Below are positions 9,952 through 18,408 of a stretch of DNA of 64,000 nucleotides, one piece after another. The DNA lies in the NCBI RefSeq assembly GCF_001427665.1, contig NZ_LMHC01000001.1, positions 622,780 through 686,779 on the forward strand. Reading direction: 5' to 3'. Under the pieces are notes generated by a model. That model made no database searches. It had not been told where the DNA came from and worked only from the letters and a program-made list of their open reading frames with translations. The stretch's first letter is position 1. Every line of letters begins with the position of its first letter. Position numbers and translations under genes: made by a program. The stretch comes from Caulobacter sp. Root655 (GTDB taxonomy: Bacteria > Pseudomonadota > Alphaproteobacteria > Caulobacterales > Caulobacteraceae).

Positions 9952-10413
9952 TCAGGTCTCCGCAAACCCGTCCGTCTGCCGCAGCGCCTCGCCCAAGGCC
10001 ATGGCCGCCGTCGTCGCCAGGTTCATCGACCGCGCTTCCGCCCGCAAGGGAATCGTCAGCCGCGCGAACGCCGCGTCGTGGACTTCAGGAGGAGCGCCGC
10101 GGCTCTCGTTGCCGAACAACAGGGTGTCGCCTGCCTGAAAGGTGAACTTGTGGAAGGGCGCCGTCGCCTTGGTCGTGAACAGCAGCAGGCGGCCCTCTCC
10201 GCGCTCCGGCGCGGCGAGGAAGGCTTCCCACGAGGCATGCCGCGTCATGTGGGTCAGCGGGCCGTAGTCGAGGGCCGCGCGCTTCAAGCTCTTGTCGTCC
10301 AAGGGGAAACTGCAGGGCTCGACGACGTCGAGCCCCACCCCCAGGCAGGCGCCCAATCGGATCGCGGCGCCCACGTTCTGTGGAATGCCGGGTTGAAAAA
10401 GCGCGAGCCGCAT
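9952..10413 (-). CDS. trmL: tRNA (cytidine(34)-2'-O)-methyltransferase
   Basis: A 153-residue SPOUT-class methyltransferase that 2'-O-methylates the wobble nucleotide of tRNA-Leu isoacceptors using S-adenosylmethionine. The protein starts LALFQPGIPQNVGAAIRLGAC, typical of TrmL. The deep-knot SAM site is TLLFGNESRGAP (97-108) and IPLRAEARSMNLATTAAM (121-138). Length matches the family (about 150-160). The longer frame upstream of 10413 runs antisense to petA and is rejected. It is transcribed divergently from petABC. Confidence 0.93.
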   Translation of the reverse strand: MRLALFQPGIPQNVGAAIRLGACLGVGLDVVEPCSFPLDDKSLKRAALDYGPLTHMTRHASWEAFLAAPERGEGRLLLFTTKATAPFHKFTFQAGDTLLFGNESRGAPPEVHDAAFARLTIPLRAEARSMNLATTAAMALGEALRQTDGFAET

Positions 10414-10468
10414 TCTAAGCGAACCACCATAGAGCCAGCAGGGGCATTTGCTGCGAATCGAAAGGGCT

Positions 10469-10485
10469 TGCGGACTTTGTCCGCA
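10469..10485. promoter_or_regulatory. Hairpin in the petABC leader region
   Basis: TGCGGAC-TTT-GTCCGCA forms a perfect 7-base-pair stem with a 3-base loop, about 130 bases upstream of petA in the trmL-petA divergent spacer. It may be part of an operator or leader structure; there is no independent evidence of function. Confidence 0.35.
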
Positions 10486-10617
10486 GGTCCGATAGGACGG
10501 TCCGCTTTTGCTACTTGTGACGAGGACCCGTTCGCGGGTCCAGACAGTATGCGCCGACAGGCGTTTCTCCAGGCCGGGCCGTCCTTGACGGCGCGGCGGC
10601 ATCGAAGGGTGACTTGG

Positions 10618-11169
10618 GTGGCCGACACCGCCGTGGGCGCAAAAACTGATCCGGCGCAGGGGTCCGACCCCAGCCGCCGGGATTTCATTTATATCGCGAC
10701 GATCGCGGTCGCCGCCGGCGGCGCGGCCTCGATCGCCTGGCCGTTCATCGACCAGATGAATCCGTCGGCTGACACGCTGGCCCTGGCCTCGATCGAATTC
10801 GATCTGTCCAAGGTTCCGGTCGGTCAGCAGGTGACGGTGAAGTGGCGCGGCAAGCCGCTGTTCGTCCGCAACCGCACGCCGGCCGAGATCGCCGCGGCGG
10901 TCAAGGACGACCACGCGGCGCTGAAGGATCCCCAGACCGACGCCGAGCGGGTCAAGCCCGGCAAGGCCAACTGGCTGGTCCTGATCGGCAGCTGCACCCA
11001 CCTGGGTTGCGTCCCGACCTTCGGCGGCGGCGCTTACGGCGGCTGGTTCTGCCCGTGCCACGGTTCGGTCTACGACACCTCGGGTCGTATCCGCCAAGGC
11101 CCGGCGCCCCTGAACCTGGCGGTTCCGGAGTACGCCTTCCTTTCCGACACCAAGGTCAAGATCGGCTAA
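10618..11169 (+). CDS. petA: Ubiquinol-cytochrome c reductase Rieske iron-sulfur subunit
   Basis: Iron-sulfur subunit of the bc1 complex (183 residues), carrying electrons from ubiquinol to cytochrome c1. The 2Fe-2S ligands are in box I C126-T-H128-L-G-C131 and box II C145-P-C147-H148-G-S. A twin-arginine motif (SRRDFI, 19-24) precedes the single membrane helix (about 26-45), as expected for Tat-inserted Rieske proteins. The GTG start at 10618 gives the usual length and has GAAGGG 8 bases upstream; ATG codons further upstream lie in arginine-rich non-coding sequence. petB starts 5 bases after the stop. Confidence 0.95.
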   Translation: MADTAVGAKTDPAQGSDPSRRDFIYIATIAVAAGGAASIAWPFIDQMNPSADTLALASIEFDLSKVPVGQQVTVKWRGKPLFVRNRTPAEIAAAVKDDHAALKDPQTDAERVKPGKANWLVLIGSCTHLGCVPTFGGGAYGGWFCPCHGSVYDTSGRIRQGPAPLNLAVPEYAFLSDTKVKIG

Positions 11170-11174
11170 GAGAG

Positions 11175-12494
11175 ATGAGCGGACATTCGACCTACGAACC
11201 CAAGACCGGTATCGAGCGCTGGCTCGACGCCCGTCTGCCGATCGTGCGCCTGGGCTACGACAGCTTCGTCGACTACCCCACGCCGCGGAACCTGAACTAC
11301 TGGTGGACCTTCGGCGGCATCCTGTCGCTGTGCCTGGCTTCCCAGCTGATCACCGGCATTATCCTGGTGATGCACTACAACCCCGGCGCGGACCACGCCT
11401 TCGCCTCCGTCGAGCACATCATGCGCGACGTGAACTACGGCTGGCTGATCCGCTACATGCACGCCAACGGGGCGTCGATGTTCTTCATCGCCGTCTATGT
11501 GCACATGCTTCGCGGCCTCTATTACGGGTCCTACAAGGCCCCGCGCGAGGTGCTGTGGATCCTGGGCTGCGTGATCTACCTGCTGATGATGGCCACCGCC
11601 TTCATGGGCTACGTGCTGCCCTGGGGCCAGATGAGCTTCCACGGCGCGGTCGTGATCACCAACCTGTTCGGCGCCCTGCCGGTCGTCGGTCCGGCCATCA
11701 CCACCTGGCTGTGGGGCGGTTTCGCCGTCGACAGCCCGACCCTGAACCGCTTCTTCTCGCTGCACTACCTGCTGCCCTTCATGATCGCCGGCGTGGTGAT
11801 CCTGCACATCTGGGCCCTGCACGTGGTCGGCCAGAACAACCCGACCGGCGTCGAGCCCAAGTCGAAGGCCGACGTCCTGCCCTTCACGCCGTACGCGACG
11901 GTGAAGGACGGTTTCGCGATGAGCGTCTTCCTGATCCTCTTCGCGATCTTCGTCTTCTACCTGCCCAACGCGCTCGGCCACGCCGACAACTACGTCCCGG
12001 CCAACCCGCTGGTGACGCCGTCGCACATCGTTCCGGAATGGTACTTCCTGCCGTTCTACGCGATCCTGCGCGCCGTGCCGGACAAGCTGATGGGCGTGTT
12101 GGCCATGTTCGGCGCCATCGCCTGCCTGTTCGCCCTGCCGTGGCTGGACACCTCCAAGGTGCGCTCGATGCGCTACCGCCCGACCGCCAAGGTGCACTTC
12201 TTCATCTTCGTGGTGGCGTGCTGCATCCTGGGCCTGTGCGGCGCCAAGCTGCCGGCCGACCCGGTCATCCCCGGCCTGACGACGTTCACCGTCGGCGACG
12301 CCGACCTGAACAGCTTCGTCTGGCTGTCGCGCCTGGCCGCGCTCTACTACTTCGCTTTCTTCCTGGTGATCCTGCCGCTGCTGGGCCTGACCGAAAAGAC
12401 CCTGCCGGTGCCGGACTCCATCGCCTCTCCCGCCCTGTCGCACCCGGCCACCGTTCCGGCCGAAGCGACCGCCGCGCCTGAAATGAAGGGCTGA
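11175..12494 (+). CDS. petB: Cytochrome b of the bc1 complex
   Basis: A 439-residue integral membrane subunit holding both b hemes and the quinone sites. The paired heme ligands are visible at the canonical 14-residue spacing: His96/His110 and His197/His211. The Qo-site PEWY motif is at 287-290. Eight or so hydrophobic helices are present. The last 30 residues form an Ala/Pro-rich cytoplasmic tail. It lies between petA and petC with gaps of 5 bases, so the three are one operon. Confidence 0.97.
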   Translation: MSGHSTYEPKTGIERWLDARLPIVRLGYDSFVDYPTPRNLNYWWTFGGILSLCLASQLITGIILVMHYNPGADHAFASVEHIMRDVNYGWLIRYMHANGASMFFIAVYVHMLRGLYYGSYKAPREVLWILGCVIYLLMMATAFMGYVLPWGQMSFHGAVVITNLFGALPVVGPAITTWLWGGFAVDSPTLNRFFSLHYLLPFMIAGVVILHIWALHVVGQNNPTGVEPKSKADVLPFTPYATVKDGFAMSVFLILFAIFVFYLPNALGHADNYVPANPLVTPSHIVPEWYFLPFYAILRAVPDKLMGVLAMFGAIACLFALPWLDTSKVRSMRYRPTAKVHFFIFVVACCILGLCGAKLPADPVIPGLTTFTVGDADLNSFVWLSRLAALYYFAFFLVILPLLGLTEKTLPVPDSIASPALSHPATVPAEATAAPEMKG

Positions 12495-12499
12495 TCTCG

Positions 12500-13369
12500 A
12501 TGCTGCGCAAACTCTCCGTCATCGCAGCGGTCGCGGGTCTCCTGACGGCCGGCATGGCCGGACCGGCCCTGGCCAGCGGTCACCCGCTGCCCGCCAAGGA
12601 GGTCAAGTGGTCCTTCGACGGCCCGTTCGGCAAGTTCGACCAGGCCCAGCTGCAGCGCGGCTACAAGGTCTATCGCGAGGTCTGCTCGGCCTGCCACGCG
12701 ATGAGCCTGGTCAGCTTCCGCAACCTCGGCGACAAGGGCGGTCCGTTCTACGACGAGAAATACTCGGCCAAGCACGGCAAGACCTCGAACGACAACCCGT
12801 ACGTCAAGGCGATCGCCAAGGACTACGAGGTCGCCGACATCGACTCCGAGACCGGCGACCCGATCAAGCGTCCGGCCACTCCGGCCGACCGTTTCGTCTC
12901 GCCGTTCCCGAACGAAGCCGCGGCCCGCGCCAGCAACGGCGGCGCCCTGCCGCCGGACATGTCGCTGCTGGCCAAGGCCCGCGAGGAAGGCCCCAACCAC
13001 ATCTATTCGATCGTGACGGGCTACAAGGACGCGCCGGCCGGCCTGAAGATCGGCCCCGGCCAGCACTACAACCCGTACATGCCGGGCGACCTGACCTCCT
13101 ACTGGTCGGGCGACCACAAGCACGTGCCCCCGGGCGGCTTCATCGCCATGGCCCCGCCGCTCAAGGCCGGCCAGGTGACCTACGACGACGGCACCCCGTC
13201 GACGCTGGACCAGCAGGCCCAGGACGTCTCGGCCTTCCTGATGTGGGCCGCCGAGCCGAAGATGGACGAACGCAAGCAGACCGGCTTCGCCGTGATCCTG
13301 TACCTGCTGCTGTTCGCGGGCCTGCTCTACGCCAGCTACCGCAAGGTCTGGAAGAACGAGTCCCACTGA
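12500..13369 (+). CDS. petC: Cytochrome c1 of the bc1 complex
   Basis: A 289-residue membrane-anchored c-type cytochrome that passes electrons from the Rieske centre to soluble cytochrome c. Residues 1-26 form a signal peptide ending ALASG. The heme motif CSACH is at 62-66, and the likely axial methionine is in IAMAPPL. A single C-terminal helix (about 263-281) anchors the protein in the inner membrane. It is the last gene of petABC, followed within 30 bases by a strong terminator. Confidence 0.97.
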   Translation: MLRKLSVIAAVAGLLTAGMAGPALASGHPLPAKEVKWSFDGPFGKFDQAQLQRGYKVYREVCSACHAMSLVSFRNLGDKGGPFYDEKYSAKHGKTSNDNPYVKAIAKDYEVADIDSETGDPIKRPATPADRFVSPFPNEAAARASNGGALPPDMSLLAKAREEGPNHIYSIVTGYKDAPAGLKIGPGQHYNPYMPGDLTSYWSGDHKHVPPGGFIAMAPPLKAGQVTYDDGTPSTLDQQAQDVSAFLMWAAEPKMDERKQTGFAVILYLLLFAGLLYASYRKVWKNESH

Positions 13370-13395
13370 TCGATTCGATCAGCGGAAAAGATCAG

Positions 13396-13424
13396 GGCCC
13401 GGCGGAAACGCCGGGCCTTTTTTC
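13396..13424 (+). terminator. Intrinsic terminator of petABC
   Basis: A perfect 9-base-pair GC stem (GGCCCGGCG / CGCCGGGCC) with a GAAA tetraloop is followed at once by TTTTTTC. It lies 27 bases after the petC stop. Confidence 0.92.
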
Positions 13425-13440
13425 TTTGCCTCTATGACCC

Positions 13441-13563
13441 GCTCATCCCGGCGAATGCCGGGACCCAGATGGAATGGCTTTGAGGCTGGCGCCAAGAGCG
13501 CAGAGCCTCTCCAATCATCTTCAGCGCCATGGGATCTGGGTCCCGGCATTCGCCGGGATGAGC
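13441..13563. repeat. Type B palindromic repeat with perfect 30-base arms
   Basis: Bases 13441-13470 are repeated exactly in reverse complement at 13534-13563, with a 63-base spacer. The arms begin GCTCATCCCGGCGAATGCCG. TCATCCCGG...CCGGGATGA is the shared core of a dispersed family (also near 15196, 16816, 20537, 27755 and 52369). It lies 3' to petC and to the protease-like gene, which converge. Confidence 0.85.
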
Positions 13564-13585
13564 GGTGTTTTGATTGGACCGCTCT

Positions 13586-14347
13586 TCAGCGGCTCTTGGC
13601 GGGTGTCAGCCATAGCCGGCCAGCCCCGGGGTCGAGCCTCAGGCGGTAGGCGGCCAGCACCTCGACGCCGATCGCCCCCACCACCCCGTCCGGCAGGGCG
13701 CCCGCCACCACGGCCGGGACGTCCTGGCGCAGGACGCCGTCCAGAGACAGCCCCCGCAAGGTTCCGGCCGGCTTCTGCCGCGGCGCGTCGGCCGCTCCGC
13801 GGGCCCGGACGCCGCCTCGGGAGGCCGTGTCGAGGGCGAAGGGGCCGGAGACGCCCCTCACGCCGTCGGAGGCCGCCGCCAGTACGGTCGGCACGCCGCC
13901 GACCATGGCGACCGCCAGGGCCCCGGGCGGTGGCTCCCCGCGCTGCTTGGGCGGTTCCAGGCTCAGGCGGCACGGCGCGAAATCCAGGGTCACCACATAG
14001 CGGTCGAGGATGTCGGCCCCGATCACCCCGGCGATCGGCGTGAAGAAGCCGACGCCGCGATAGTCGAGGTCCTGGACCGCCACCGGCGTCGCCGCCGTCC
14101 GCTGGCCGGCCAATAGCACCGGCAGGGACAGGGCCGTCTGCGCGAAGCCCGCGCGCTGGGCGGCGGTCTCGTGCAGCAGGGTGTGGGGCGCCGACAGGTC
14201 GAGCACATAGTCGCCGGCCACCTCGCCGATCGCGGCGGGGACGACCACGGCGCCGTTCTCGAACCAGCAGGCGGTCTGCCCGGCCAGGGCGGGCCCGCCG
14301 CTGGCCGCCAGGAGACTCAGGGCCAGCAGGGGGGCGGGGCGACGCAT
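13586..14347 (-). CDS. Two-lobed retropepsin-like aspartic protease family protein
   Basis: A 253-residue exported protein (signal peptide 1-22, ending GPALAG). It contains two retropepsin-like units. The first has DYVLDLSAPHTLLH where active members have D-T/S-G, then GVIGADILDRYVVTLDF. The second has GPFALDTASRGG, then GVVGAIGVEVLAAYRLRLD. The tandem arrangement recalls the two lobes of pepsin, each giving one aspartate. Because neither motif is the standard DTG, catalysis is uncertain and it may be a binding protein. It stands alone on the minus strand and ends in a hairpin repeat. Confidence 0.72.
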   Translation of the reverse strand: MRRPAPLLALSLLAASGGPALAGQTACWFENGAVVVPAAIGEVAGDYVLDLSAPHTLLHETAAQRAGFAQTALSLPVLLAGQRTAATPVAVQDLDYRGVGFFTPIAGVIGADILDRYVVTLDFAPCRLSLEPPKQRGEPPPGALAVAMVGGVPTVLAAASDGVRGVSGPFALDTASRGGVRARGAADAPRQKPAGTLRGLSLDGVLRQDVPAVVAGALPDGVVGAIGVEVLAAYRLRLDPGAGRLWLTPAKSR

Positions 14348-14356
14348 GGCGCGATC

Positions 14357-14459
14357 CTAGAGCGTTTCCCGACCTGATTGCATCAGGCCGGGCGCTCTAG
14401 CTTTTTGTTTGGTGCGTTTTCTTCACGCGAACCGGCATCCACTTCGCTCGAAAACGCTC
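14357..14459. repeat. Type D repeat (CTAGAGCG...CGCTCTAG with AAAACGC arms)
   Basis: Bases 14357-14400 are bounded by CTAGAGCG and CGCTCTAG. They are followed by GTGCGTTTTCTTCACGCGAA and end CGCTCGAAAACGCTC. This AGAGCGTTTTCG-type sequence is a familiar dispersed intergenic repeat of Caulobacter and Rhizobiales genomes. It lies in the divergent spacer between the protease-like gene and the following exported protein, so it may influence either promoter. Confidence 0.7.
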
Positions 14460-14583
14460 CAGCCAAGGTTTCGCCAACGGGCGACCCATCCCGGCGACGC
14501 TTTCGCATAACGGTGATTGACTCAGAGGTCTCTGTTGTGCAGAGTAATCTGAAATCAACGTCAATCTCCTGCCGAGACATCCC

Positions 14584-15162
14584 ATGCGTCCATTGTCCGT
14601 GATCGCGCTCACCCTGACCGTGACCTCCTGCGCCGGTTCGGCCCTGGCCCAGAGTCCGCCGGACCCGACGGCGCGGATCGCCCAGCAGAAGGCGGCGATG
14701 AAGGCCTTGGCCTGGATGGACGGCGTCTGGCGCGGCCCGGCCGTGACAACCGGTCCGGGCGGCCGCAAGATCGAGGTCACCCAGACCGAACGCAGCGGTC
14801 CGCTGCTGGACGGCGCGGTGCACGTGGTCGAGGGGCGTGGCTACAAGGCCGATGGCTCGACCGGCTTCAACGCCCTGGGGATCATCTCCTACGATCCGGA
14901 CAAGGCCGCCTACAGCATGCGCTCCTACGCCATGGGCCAGGTCGGCGACTTCCCGATGACCGTGACCCCCACGGGGGCGGTCTGGACCATCCCGGCCGGC
15001 CCGGCGACGATCCGCTACACGATCACCACGAAGGACGGTGTCTGGCACGAGATCGGCGAGCGCGTGGTCGAGGGCCAGCCGCCGATGGCGTTCTTCGAGA
15101 TGACCCTGAAGCGGGTCGGCGACAGTACCTGGCCGGCGGCGGGGGCGATCACGCCGGAATAG
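14584..15162 (+). CDS. Exported protein of unknown function (DUF1579-like fold)
   Basis: A 192-residue protein with a signal peptide (residues 1-22, ending GSALAQ). The mature part starts with a helical segment (ARIAQQKAAMKALAWMDGVWRG) and continues as alternating strands (VTQTERSGPLLDGAVHVVEGRGY, GIISYDPDKAAYSMRSYAMG). This pattern fits lipocalin-like beta-barrel families such as DUF1579. No catalytic motif is seen and no neighbour suggests a role. Confidence 0.7.
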   Translation: MRPLSVIALTLTVTSCAGSALAQSPPDPTARIAQQKAAMKALAWMDGVWRGPAVTTGPGGRKIEVTQTERSGPLLDGAVHVVEGRGYKADGSTGFNALGIISYDPDKAAYSMRSYAMGQVGDFPMTVTPTGAVWTIPAGPATIRYTITTKDGVWHEIGERVVEGQPPMAFFEMTLKRVGDSTWPAAGAITPE

Positions 15163-15195
15163 GGCGCTTCGTCACTCAGCTTGACCCATATCCCT

Positions 15196-15234
15196 GCTCA
15201 TCCCGACTTCCGTCGGGATGAGCGGAGTTTTTTT
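15196..15234 (+). terminator. Terminator built on a short type B repeat
   Basis: GCTCATCCCGAC and GTCGGGATGAGC form a 12-base-pair stem with a short loop, followed by GGAG and seven T residues. It lies 34 bases after the DUF1579-like gene. The stem is a minimal member of the TCATCCCG repeat family, suggesting that the repeats serve as terminators. Confidence 0.8.
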
Positions 15235-15290
15235 GGCTTGGAGCAACTCAGCCATGAACGCTCTAGCAAACGCGGTCCCGCACGCGGCGG

Positions 15291-16001
15291 TCAAGCCGAC
15301 GTCGCCGCGCCGTCGTCGGGCGCGTCGTCCAGCACCTGCATCGCGGTCGGCGCGACCACCTCCCAGGCCGCCCCGCCTCCGTTAGACAGCGCCGAGGGCG
15401 GCGACAGGGGGAAGACCGCGCTGGGCAGGACGATGGTCGCGTTGGCCAACAGGCCGACCTGCTGCGGATTCAGGTCAAGGACAGCCACGCCCTTGGACTT
15501 GGAGACGCCGGGCGCCACGGCCAGGTCGATGACGTGCGCCAGCCACAGGCTCCGCGCCAGGTCCGCCAGCAGGGCCTGATCGTGGCCCAGCACCACGACC
15601 AGCGCGAAATAGCTCTGCCAGATCCGGTCGATGGCCTCGCGATAGCCGGGACTGGCGAAGTATCCGGGTTCGCCGCCATGGCGCGCCAGCAGGGCGTCCA
15701 GGTCGACCTTGACCGCCTTCAGCCAGCTCGCGGGCTGGACCGCGCCGGGTCGCAGGGCGGCGGCCACGCGTGCGAAGTCGCGGACCGGTCCCGCAAGGTC
15801 GTCCAGCCGGGCGACGAACGCGCCGCCATAGGGCTCCTGGCCATCGACGAACTTCAGCGCCTCGGCCTGGGCCGCATCCCTCCGGGAACGGGCGGCGACG
15901 AGTGCGTCGAAGAAGGCGCTCGGGGCGGCGCTGGGCGCATAGCCGATGAAGCCATAGCGAAGCGTCTCGTCCGTCGACCCCGCCTTGGTCATACGCGTCA
16001 T
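15291..16001 (-). CDS. Hypothetical protein
   Basis: A 236-residue protein I do not recognise. It has no signal peptide or membrane helix. The sequence is mostly helical (SAFFDALVAARSRRDAAQAEALKF, IDRIWQSYFALVVVLGHDQALLADLARSLWLAH) with a strand-rich C-terminal part (KGVAVLDLNPQQVGLLANATIVLP). Codon use is normal for the region, which supports it being real. The start could also be the ATG at 15989. It stands alone, with spacers on both sides. Confidence 0.6.
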   Translation of the reverse strand: MTRMTKAGSTDETLRYGFIGYAPSAAPSAFFDALVAARSRRDAAQAEALKFVDGQEPYGGAFVARLDDLAGPVRDFARVAAALRPGAVQPASWLKAVKVDLDALLARHGGEPGYFASPGYREAIDRIWQSYFALVVVLGHDQALLADLARSLWLAHVIDLAVAPGVSKSKGVAVLDLNPQQVGLLANATIVLPSAVFPLSPPSALSNGGGAAWEVVAPTAMQVLDDAPDDGAATSA

Positions 16002-16094
16002 CCCCGTCCATGTCGGCTATACCTAGGCGGGAATTTTTCCAGAGCGCAAGGCGGGTCGGAGGGGCGCGGCCGTCGTGGGCGTCTTGGCGGCGCC

Positions 16095-16709
16095 TCAGGC
16101 CAGGCGCTTCATGCCCAGGATCTGGACCGGTGGGTTCAGGATCTGGCCCTTCATCACCGGGAACGGCGCCGGACCGTCGGATCGCAGGGCGAGGATCTTC
16201 TTCACCACGGCCATGCCCTCGACCACGGTCCCGAACGCCGCGAAGCCCTGGTTGTCGCCGGGCGCGCCGGGGTGGGCGTCCAGATAGGGGGCCGGGCTGG
16301 CGCAGATGAAGAAGTCCGCCGTCGCCGTGCCCGGCGCGTTGCGGGCGACCGAGATCGTCCCGGCCCTGTGCTTGAGCCCTGTCATCCGGGTGCTTTCATG
16401 GGCGATCGGGGCGAAGCGCCGGACCCGCACGGGAGGGCCGCCCTGGATCGAGCCGGCGCCCTTGACGCCCTTGGTGCGCGAGGCGCGATAGAACGCGCCG
16501 CCGTCATATTTGCGGGCGTCGACATAGCGCAGGAAATTGGCCGAGGTGATCGGGGCCCTCTCGGACTCCAGCTCCACGACGATCGCGCCATGGTTGGTCT
16601 GGATCACCACCCGGGGCTTGCGCGCCGCCGCCCGGGCGGGAAGGGGGCTGGCCACCAACAGCCCGGCGGCCCCCAGCAGGCTTCGACGTCCGATCTTCGC
16701 GCTGTCCAT
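16095..16709 (-). CDS. Exported cyclophilin-type peptidyl-prolyl isomerase
   Basis: A 204-residue cyclophilin, probably a periplasmic proline isomerase. Residues 1-28 look like a Tat signal (IGRRSLLGAAGLLVAS, then ARA). The domain runs from VVIQTNHGAIVVELE through SANFLRYVDARKYDGGAFYR to TADFFICASPAPYLD and DNQGFAAFGTVVEGM. The usual Q-G-G-D segment after the first arginine is altered to SIQGGP, so activity may be reduced. ATG 16709 is chosen because an AAGGA Shine-Dalgarno lies just upstream, whereas the ATG codons at 16733 and 16760 have none. Confidence 0.88.
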   Translation of the reverse strand: MDSAKIGRRSLLGAAGLLVASPLPARAAARKPRVVIQTNHGAIVVELESERAPITSANFLRYVDARKYDGGAFYRASRTKGVKGAGSIQGGPPVRVRRFAPIAHESTRMTGLKHRAGTISVARNAPGTATADFFICASPAPYLDAHPGAPGDNQGFAAFGTVVEGMAVVKKILALRSDGPAPFPVMKGQILNPPVQILGMKRLA

Positions 16710-16886
16710 CGTCGTCCTTCTTGGCGTGCTCATCGAGCGGAGCGCGGAATATCCAGCCAAGCGGCGCGGCGGGCAAGCGCCAGGCAGCGGCTGGCGGCCA
16801 GGGTAGCAGTTGTCATCCCGGAAGCCTCGCAGAGGCTGTCCGGCACCCAGGGCAGTCGGGGGGCGTCCAATTGAGCGCGACCCCGC
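16710..16886. repeat. Spacer containing a half copy of the type B repeat
   Basis: Within this 177-base spacer, bases 16816-16857 read TCATCCCGGAAGCC, then CAGAGGCTGTCCGG, then ACCCAGGG. This corresponds to one arm of the element at 27755-27861. The opposite arm is missing, so it appears to be a decayed copy. Confidence 0.6.
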
Positions 16887-17603
16887 CTAGACCTCGCCCT
16901 TCGATCCTCCCGCCCGCTGGAACAGCTGCAGCGTCCGCAGCATCGCCAGCCTGGCGCTGTCGGGATGGTGGCCGTTGGGAGCGACGAAGGCGTGACCGGC
17001 TTCGTACAGCCAGACCGGCAGGTCGGGGTGGGCCGCCGTGATGGCCGCCACGTCGGCGGGCGGGATCAGCGGGTCGGTCTTGCCGAAATGCAGGATGGTC
17101 GGGACCTTCGGCGTGTCGTCGACATAGCGGACGATGTCGCCGCCATAGAAGCACGACACCGCCTTCAGGCCCTGGCACCGGCTGGCCGCCAGCCAGGCCG
17201 TCGTGCCGCCGAAGCAGAAGCCCATGGCGAACACCGGGCCCCCAAGCCCATCGGGGCCGGCCAGGGCGTCGATCGCCGCTTGGACGCGCGGCAGCGCCGC
17301 GACGCCCCAGCCGCTGGCTTCGCCCAGGGCCATGCGGGCGTCCAGCCGGGGCGGGTCGACGTCGACCTCGGGAAAGGGGGCGTCGGCGGCGTCCAGCACG
17401 CTGGGAGCGATCACCTCGTAGCCCTGGTCGGCCAGGCTGTCGGACAGGGCGCGGATGTGGGGCGTGACGCCCCAGATGGCGTGCAGGATCACCAAGCCGC
17501 CGCGCCGGGCGTCGCCGGGCGTGGCGTGGTAGGCGGCGACGGCTTCGCCGCCCCTCTCCAAGGAAGAAGGGCCGGTGGTCAGGGTGATGCGCGCGCCGGC
17601 CAT
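16887..17603 (-). CDS. Dienelactone hydrolase family protein (second of tandem pair)
   Basis: A 238-residue alpha/beta hydrolase. The Cys-His-Asp triad of dienelactone hydrolases is visible as C130 (GFCFGG), D176 (GKTDPLIP) and H203 (YEAGHAF). The glutamate that normally precedes IFG (QEIFG, which activates the cysteine) is replaced: the segment here is LHAIWG. It starts 2 bases after its paralogue stops (17606), so the two are co-transcribed. Natural substrates of such chromosomal paralogues are unknown. Confidence 0.87.
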   Translation of the reverse strand: MAGARITLTTGPSSLERGGEAVAAYHATPGDARRGGLVILHAIWGVTPHIRALSDSLADQGYEVIAPSVLDAADAPFPEVDVDPPRLDARMALGEASGWGVAALPRVQAAIDALAGPDGLGGPVFAMGFCFGGTTAWLAASRCQGLKAVSCFYGGDIVRYVDDTPKVPTILHFGKTDPLIPPADVAAITAAHPDLPVWLYEAGHAFVAPNGHHPDSARLAMLRTLQLFQRAGGSKGEV

Positions 17604-17605
17604 GA

Positions 17606-18286
17606 TCAGGCCGCGCCGTGGGCCTGGAACAGCGCCAGGCTGCGTTGGCGGGCCAGCTTGGCGTCGTCCAGGTCGGACTCGGGCCGGCCGTCGTTGTTGA
17701 AGCCGTGGCCGCTGTTCTCGTAGATGTGGACCGGGACGTCGGGATGGGCGGCGGCGAGCTGGGCCTTCACATCGTCGGCCGGGATGTGGCCGTCCTTGCG
17801 GCCCAGATGGACAATCACCGGCGCGTTGAGCGGCAGGTCGACGTTCGCGGCGATCATGCCGCCATAATAGGCCGAACCCGCCGCCAGGCCCTTCAGCTTG
17901 CTGGCCGCCAGCCAGACCAGCGAACCGCCCAGGCAGTAGCCGACCGCGAACACCGGGCCGCGCGGGGCCAGTTCGTCGACGCAGGCCTGGATGTCCGACA
18001 GCATCCTGTCGAGGCCCGCCGTCCCGGCGTGGGCGATGCCAGTCTGGAAGTCGACGGGTTCACGGCCGCCGAGGTAGCCGGGCGCGGCGCGGTCGAACAG
18101 CGACGGGGCCAGCACCTCGAAGCCCAGGGCCGCCCAGCGGGCGATGTCGGCCTGGATATACTGGTCGAGCCCGAAGATCTCCTGGACCACCACGATCCCG
18201 CCCTGGCGCGCGCCCTGGGGCTGGGCGTGGCCGGCGGTGAAGGCGAAGCCGTCGATGGCGGAGGTCAGGGTCACGGTCTGGGTCAT
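17606..18286 (-). CDS. Dienelactone hydrolase family protein (first of tandem pair)
   Basis: A 226-residue alpha/beta hydrolase with a complete dienelactone hydrolase active site: E36 in VVVQEIFG, nucleophile C118 in GYCLGG, D165 in GRKDGHIP and H194 in NSGHGF. In characterised relatives it hydrolyses 4-carboxymethylenebutenolide in chlorocatechol breakdown; chromosomal copies without such a pathway probably act on other lactones or esters. It is the promoter-proximal gene of a two-gene unit. The longer frame upstream of 18286 is antisense or spacer sequence and is rejected. Confidence 0.9.
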   Translation of the reverse strand: MTQTVTLTSAIDGFAFTAGHAQPQGARQGGIVVVQEIFGLDQYIQADIARWAALGFEVLAPSLFDRAAPGYLGGREPVDFQTGIAHAGTAGLDRMLSDIQACVDELAPRGPVFAVGYCLGGSLVWLAASKLKGLAAGSAYYGGMIAANVDLPLNAPVIVHLGRKDGHIPADDVKAQLAAAHPDVPVHIYENSGHGFNNDGRPESDLDDAKLARQRSLALFQAHGAA

Positions 18287-18408
18287 CTGGCGTCCTGATA
18301 CTGGTCGGGCGCCGCGCTGACGGCGCGACGCCCGGATCCGCTGGAAATTTCCGTCGCCCCCAAGGCGCGTCCCGGAAGGGCGCGTCAAGGGACGCTTCGC
18401 GGCCGATC

